From assembly GCA_902515405.1 (NCBI GenBank), contig CABXUS010000007.1:1-58093 (forward strand): a stretch of 58,093 bases of DNA. The letters are read 5' to 3'. The notes beneath the pieces are model-generated. The model did no database searches. It had not been told where the DNA came from and worked only from the letters and a program-made list of their open reading frames with translations. The DNA is from an uncultured Bacteroidota bacterium (lineage in GTDB: Bacteria > Bacteroidota > Bacteroidia > Flavobacteriales > Flavobacteriaceae). Positions 55,097-58,093 of this stretch are shown here, in pieces (within the stretch, counting starts at the first letter, position 1; each line of letters opens with the position of its first letter). The translations under genes were made by a program, and so were the position numbers.

Positions 55097-55858
55097 ATGA
55101 AATTTAAAATCTTTTATACCTCGTGTTTTATTATGTTTTCTCAGTTAATAAGTAGTCAAGAAAAAGTAATTGGTGTTATTGAAAACGATGCAGATTCCAA
55201 GCCAATTTCTAATGTTCACGTTATTAATCTAAATTCTGTAAGTGGCGCAATAAGTAATAATGATGGAGTTTTTGTGATTAATGCTAATGTTAATGATACA
55301 TTATTCTTCTCATATTTAGGTTTTAAATCAATTAAAGTTAGAGTTACAAATGATTTGATAAAATTTAAAAATTCTAAAATTAAATTAACTGAACTGGCAT
55401 ATGCTTTAGAGGAAATAATTGTTACACCTTATAAATTAACAGGGTACCTTGAAATTGATGCTAAAAATGTTCCAATTAGTAAATCATACAGGTATAATAT
55501 TCCTGGGCTACCATCTAAAGGATATGAAGCAGGCTCAAGAAATCCAGGCGCTCTAAGTAAAGTTTTTGGAGCAATATTTAATCCAGTTGATTTTTTATAT
55601 AATCTTTTTGGAAAAAAACCAAAACAACTCAAAAAAATTCAATTAATGAAAAATGATTTTAGGATAAGAGAGTTATTAAGTTCAAAATTTGACAGAGAAA
55701 CATTAGTTGAGCTTTTACAAATTGAAAAGTTTGATATAGATGAAATTTTAAGAAACTGTAGTTATTCTGAAAGTTTTATTGTTAATGCTAATGATTTACA
55801 AATCTTGGAAGCTATTAGTCAATGCTATGAAGAATTTAAGTTGTTAAATAGAAAATAA
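55097..55858 (+). CDS. Secreted CarboxypepD-regulatory-like protein
   Basis: 253 aa, exported (signal peptide about 1-20, likely cut near LISSQ). Residues about 22-100 form a carboxypeptidase D regulatory-like domain (VIGVIENDADSKPISNVHVINL, NDGVFVINANVNDTLFFSYLGFKS), the domain usually fused to TonB receptors. The rest (about 105-253) is a helical region with unknown fold. No TonB barrel follows. Function unknown. Confidence 0.75.
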   Translation: MKFKIFYTSCFIMFSQLISSQEKVIGVIENDADSKPISNVHVINLNSVSGAISNNDGVFVINANVNDTLFFSYLGFKSIKVRVTNDLIKFKNSKIKLTELAYALEEIIVTPYKLTGYLEIDAKNVPISKSYRYNIPGLPSKGYEAGSRNPGALSKVFGAIFNPVDFLYNLFGKKPKQLKKIQLMKNDFRIRELLSSKFDRETLVELLQIEKFDIDEILRNCSYSESFIVNANDLQILEAISQCYEEFKLLNRK

Positions 55859-55878
55859 CACTTGTAATTTTTTAACAT

Positions 55879-55886
55879 TATCTTTG
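55879..55886 (+). promoter_or_regulatory. Probable purB promoter -7 element
   Basis: TATCTTTG followed by CA matches TAnnTTTG and lies 13 bases before the purB ATG. The only upstream TTG (55862-55864) is 14 bases away, shorter than usual. Confidence 0.4.
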
Positions 55887-55899
55887 CATTTTTAAATTC

Positions 55900-57237
55900 A
55901 TGAATAATAATTATATTAACGCTATATCCCCAATTGATGGTAGATATTACAGTCAAACTCATTTTCTTGATGAATTTTTTTCAGAAAAAGCATTAATTAA
56001 GTATAGATTAAGGGTTGAGATTGAATATTTTATCAAACTAACAGAGACAGATATTAATCAGCTTAAGGATTGGAATAAAAACAACAATTCCAAATTAAGA
56101 GATATTCATATCAATTTTGACGATTCAGATGCTATCAAAGTAAAAGAAATTGAAAAAACAACAAATCATGATGTAAAGGCAGTAGAATATTTTTTAAAAG
56201 AAAAGTTTGAATTATTAGGTTTTGAAAAATATTCTGAATTTATCCATTTTGGCCTGACATCTCAAGACATAAACAATACGGCTATACCTCTTTCATTAAA
56301 AGAATATTTTAATAACTATTCTAAATTATTAGGGAATCTCATAGAAAAACTTAAAGATAAGGCTAACAAATACAAAGATATTGCAATGTTGGCTAGAACA
56401 CATGGTCAACCTGCATCTCCAACAAAACTTGGTAAAGAATTTGAAGTGTTTATAGTTCGTTTGGAAAATCAAATAAAACATTTAGAAAAGATTCCTTTTT
56501 GCTCTAAATTTGGAGGTGCAACGGGGAATTTTAATGCACACCATCTAGCATATCCAAAAATTGATTGGAAAAAATTTGCTCAATCACTTGTTGGTAATTT
56601 AGGTTTGGAATTGTCTTACCCAACTACTCAAATAGAGCATTACGATAATTTAGCTGCAATATTTGATAACCTAAAAAGAATTAATTCAATCATAATTGAT
56701 TTAAATAAAGATATGTGGATATATATATCAATGGATTATTTCAAACAAAAAATTAAAACAGGTGAAATTGGATCGTCTGCCATGCCACACAAAGTCAATC
56801 CAATTGACTTTGAAAACTCAGAAGGTAATTTAGGTTTCGCCAACTCAATATTTAATCATTTATCATCAAAATTACCTATATCTAGATTACAGAGAGATCT
56901 TACTGACAGTACAGTTTTAAGAAATATTGGTGTGCCTATAGCTCATACTGTGATTGGAATAAACTCTACAATAAAAGGGATAAATAAAATTTTAGTAAAT
57001 ACTGAAAAAATTAATTCAGACCTGGAAAAGAACTGGATTGTTATAGCTGAAGGTATTCAAACAATTCTAAGAAGAGAAGGGTTTCCAAAGCCATACGAGG
57101 CATTAAAAGAATTAACCAGGAACAATCGAGAAATTAATAAAAAAACATTTATCGACTTTATTGAAAAATTGGAAATTAGTGATGAAACAAAAAAAGAACT
57201 AAAGAAAATTAGTCCATTTAATTATACAGGTATTTGA
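55900..57237 (+). CDS. purB: Adenylosuccinate lyase
   Basis: Catalyses two steps of purine synthesis by eliminating fumarate. 445 aa, fumarase superfamily, longer E. coli-like form. Motifs are ISPIDGRYYSQTHFLDEFFSE near 5-25, HFGLTSQDINNTAIPLSL, MLARTHGQPASPTKLGKE with the catalytic His near 167, and the signature GEIGSSAMPHKVNPIDFENSEGN near 288-310. The stop codon overlaps the TTG start of the next gene. Confidence 0.97.
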   Translation: MNNNYINAISPIDGRYYSQTHFLDEFFSEKALIKYRLRVEIEYFIKLTETDINQLKDWNKNNNSKLRDIHINFDDSDAIKVKEIEKTTNHDVKAVEYFLKEKFELLGFEKYSEFIHFGLTSQDINNTAIPLSLKEYFNNYSKLLGNLIEKLKDKANKYKDIAMLARTHGQPASPTKLGKEFEVFIVRLENQIKHLEKIPFCSKFGGATGNFNAHHLAYPKIDWKKFAQSLVGNLGLELSYPTTQIEHYDNLAAIFDNLKRINSIIIDLNKDMWIYISMDYFKQKIKTGEIGSSAMPHKVNPIDFENSEGNLGFANSIFNHLSSKLPISRLQRDLTDSTVLRNIGVPIAHTVIGINSTIKGINKILVNTEKINSDLEKNWIVIAEGIQTILRREGFPKPYEALKELTRNNREINKKTFIDFIEKLEISDETKKELKKISPFNYTGI

Positions 57238-57725
57238 AATTAAAGAAATTACATTTTGTTATTACAATCATTGTTATTGCAATTCTTTCAAGACTAATTC
57301 CTCATCCACCTAATTTTACACCAATTACAGCTGTTGCATTATTTTCAATAATTAATTTTAAAAACAAGTATACAGGTCTTTCAGTTCCAATTGTATGCTT
57401 ATTTATATCAGATTTAATGATAGGTATTTCTTTAATTAACTTGTTTGTATACTTATCATTTATTGTAATTAGCGGAGTTGGTTATATTTTCGGTAAAATA
57501 AATTTAAAATCAATTCTTCTATCTAGTTTAATTTTCTTTATTGTTACAAACTTTGGAGTATGGTTAATTGGTTACCCGAATACTTTGGAGGGTTTTATTG
57601 CATGTTATGTTGCTGCAATACCTTTTTTTGGATGGACTTTAGCTGGTGATTTATTTTATTCTTTATCAGCAAAACTATCTCTAAAATTTTTTGAGAAAAA
57701 ATATATCTCACTTAAAATTAATTAG
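57234..57725 (+). CDS. DUF6580 family membrane protein
   Basis: 163 aa with about five membrane helices. HPPNFTPITAVALFS (about 23-37) and the closing GDLFYSLSAKLSL are typical of the DUF6580 family, which has been proposed to resemble the membrane component of ECF-type vitamin transporters. Substrate unknown. The start is TTG at 57234, overlapping the purB stop; no ATG is available nearby. Confidence 0.72.
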   Translation: MKLKKLHFVITIIVIAILSRLIPHPPNFTPITAVALFSIINFKNKYTGLSVPIVCLFISDLMIGISLINLFVYLSFIVISGVGYIFGKINLKSILLSSLIFFIVTNFGVWLIGYPNTLEGFIACYVAAIPFFGWTLAGDLFYSLSAKLSLKFFEKKYISLKIN

Positions 57726-57800
57726 GAATCACATTGCCTGAATAAATAGTATAAACATTAATTAAAAATTATTCTCGAAATGCTTTATGGTAATTAGATA

Positions 57801-57828
57801 GCTAAAAAACCTTTAGTTTTTAAAAAGC
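57801..57828. terminator. Possible bidirectional weak terminator
   Basis: AAAAAC and GTTTTT pair around a CTTTA loop, flanked by GCT and AGC. It lies in the 117-base space between the convergent DUF6580 gene and the last gene, the only tail-to-tail pair here that does not overlap. The stem is nearly all A-T and therefore weak. Confidence 0.3.
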
Positions 57829-57842
57829 ATCCTTATTTTAAT

Positions 57843-58093
57843 TTAATCACTATTCTTTTGTCCTGAATACTTTTCAATGATTTTTGTTTCAATCTCAGGA
57901 ATATTTTTGTCTAAAATTTTAAATTTATTGTGCATTTCTTGTTTAAAATTTAGATTAGATTTCTTTAGCTCACTTAACTCTATTCTCTTATTCCTCTTCT
58001 CCTGTGGAGGGTTTAATTTTTCAGCAATATCATATTGTTGTACTTGTTTGATATATTCAGATGGAAGTAATTTACCTGCTTTCTCAATGTCTG
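57843..58093 (-). CDS. Unidentified gene, C-terminal 82 residues only
   Basis: An open frame enters at the right edge and ends with TAA at 57845-57843. The visible part is highly charged and helical-looking (KLNPPQEKRNKRIELSELKK, EIETKIIEKYSGQKN) with no recognisable motif. The start and most of the protein lie beyond the window, so I do not name it. Confidence 0.65.
   Translation of the reverse strand, partial: DIEKAGKLLPSEYIKQVQQYDIAEKLNPPQEKRNKRIELSELKKSNLNFKQEMHNKFKILDKNIPEIETKIIEKYSGQKNSD

Noticed and set aside
1-58093. CRISPR arrays, insertion sequences, phage genes, rRNA and attachment sites
   Set aside because: No regularly spaced repeats, transposase, integrase or rRNA sequence was seen on either strand.

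Overview
The window is a dense, AT-rich stretch of a Bacteroidota chromosome, most probably a small-genome marine member of the Flavobacteriia. The evidence is the family content (DUF4290, DUF4293, DUF2911, DUF6095, TIGR03643, FKBP-like lipoprotein with calcium repeats, CrtI-CrtB-CrtZ), flavobacterial gene neighbourhoods (rho next to rpsT/tRNA-Glu/proS, dnaB next to accA, split transketolase, DUF4290-DUF493 next to murA), absence of Shine-Dalgarno sequences, and promoters of the Bacteroidota type (TTTG, 19-20 bases, TAnnTTTG). I see no insertion sequence, phage gene, CRISPR array or rRNA. It reads as core chromosome.

Layout. 1-7.3 kb: tpiA (cut by the window edge), a lone oligopeptide-type permease, DUF1599, folP, the c-di-AMP synthase gene cdaA, an MsbA-like exporter, truA, a YfcE phosphodiesterase and DUF4293. 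7.4-10.8 kb: rho, rpsT, tRNA-Glu and proS. 10.9-17 kb: a Tyr/Gly/Ser-rich lipoprotein and an outer-membrane barrel protein, then folE, cysS, yidD, lgt and DUF6095. 17-20.2 kb: the thrS-infC-rpmI-rplT translation operon, where infC has no usual start codon and must begin at ATA. 20.2-25 kb, minus strand: tgt, lptF/G, accA, dnaB. 25.1-29.5 kb: split transketolase, a small barrel protein, an FKBP-like lipoprotein, a phosphoribosyltransferase and aroK. 29.6-32.5 kb: tRNA-Lys, tRNA-Leu and the carotenoid genes crtI-crtB-crtZ. 32.5-39.5 kb: ribH, a TPR protein, recF, DUF721, ndk, DUF2520, a KdsC-type phosphatase, a 26-residue membrane ORF, a sodium:solute symporter and DUF2911. 39.6-43.8 kb: a five-gene photolyase-linked operon (SRPBCC, SDR, photolyase, second photolyase/cryptochrome, TIGR03643). 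43.7-49.3 kb: murA, DUF4290, DUF493, a small ATPase, fmt, algH, a class IV aminotransferase and a START-like protein. 49.4-58.1 kb: tRNA-Met, hisS, the rplI-rpsR-rpsF ribosomal operon, priA, rdgB, a CarboxypepD-regulatory protein, purB, DUF6580 and the end of an unidentified gene.

The genes fall into translation (five aminoacyl-tRNA synthetases, six ribosomal proteins, IF3, four tRNAs, fmt, truA, tgt), nucleotide, folate and riboflavin metabolism, envelope building, DNA repair and replication, and a light-related theme: carotenoid synthesis plus two photolyase-family proteins. Together these suggest a sunlit surface-water organism.

The best candidates for something under-described are in the photolyase-linked operon. 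Its SDR lacks the catalytic tyrosine, its second photolyase lacks the CxxC part of the iron-sulfur site, and it ends in a small helix-turn-helix-like protein. Also notable: 12 of 13 tail-to-tail gene junctions overlap, the tRNA-Met gene supplies the hisS stop codon, and several conserved enzymes have changed key residues (MurA Asp121, Tgt without zinc cysteines, CdaA RHK). All calls are by eye from sequence; no database search was run.
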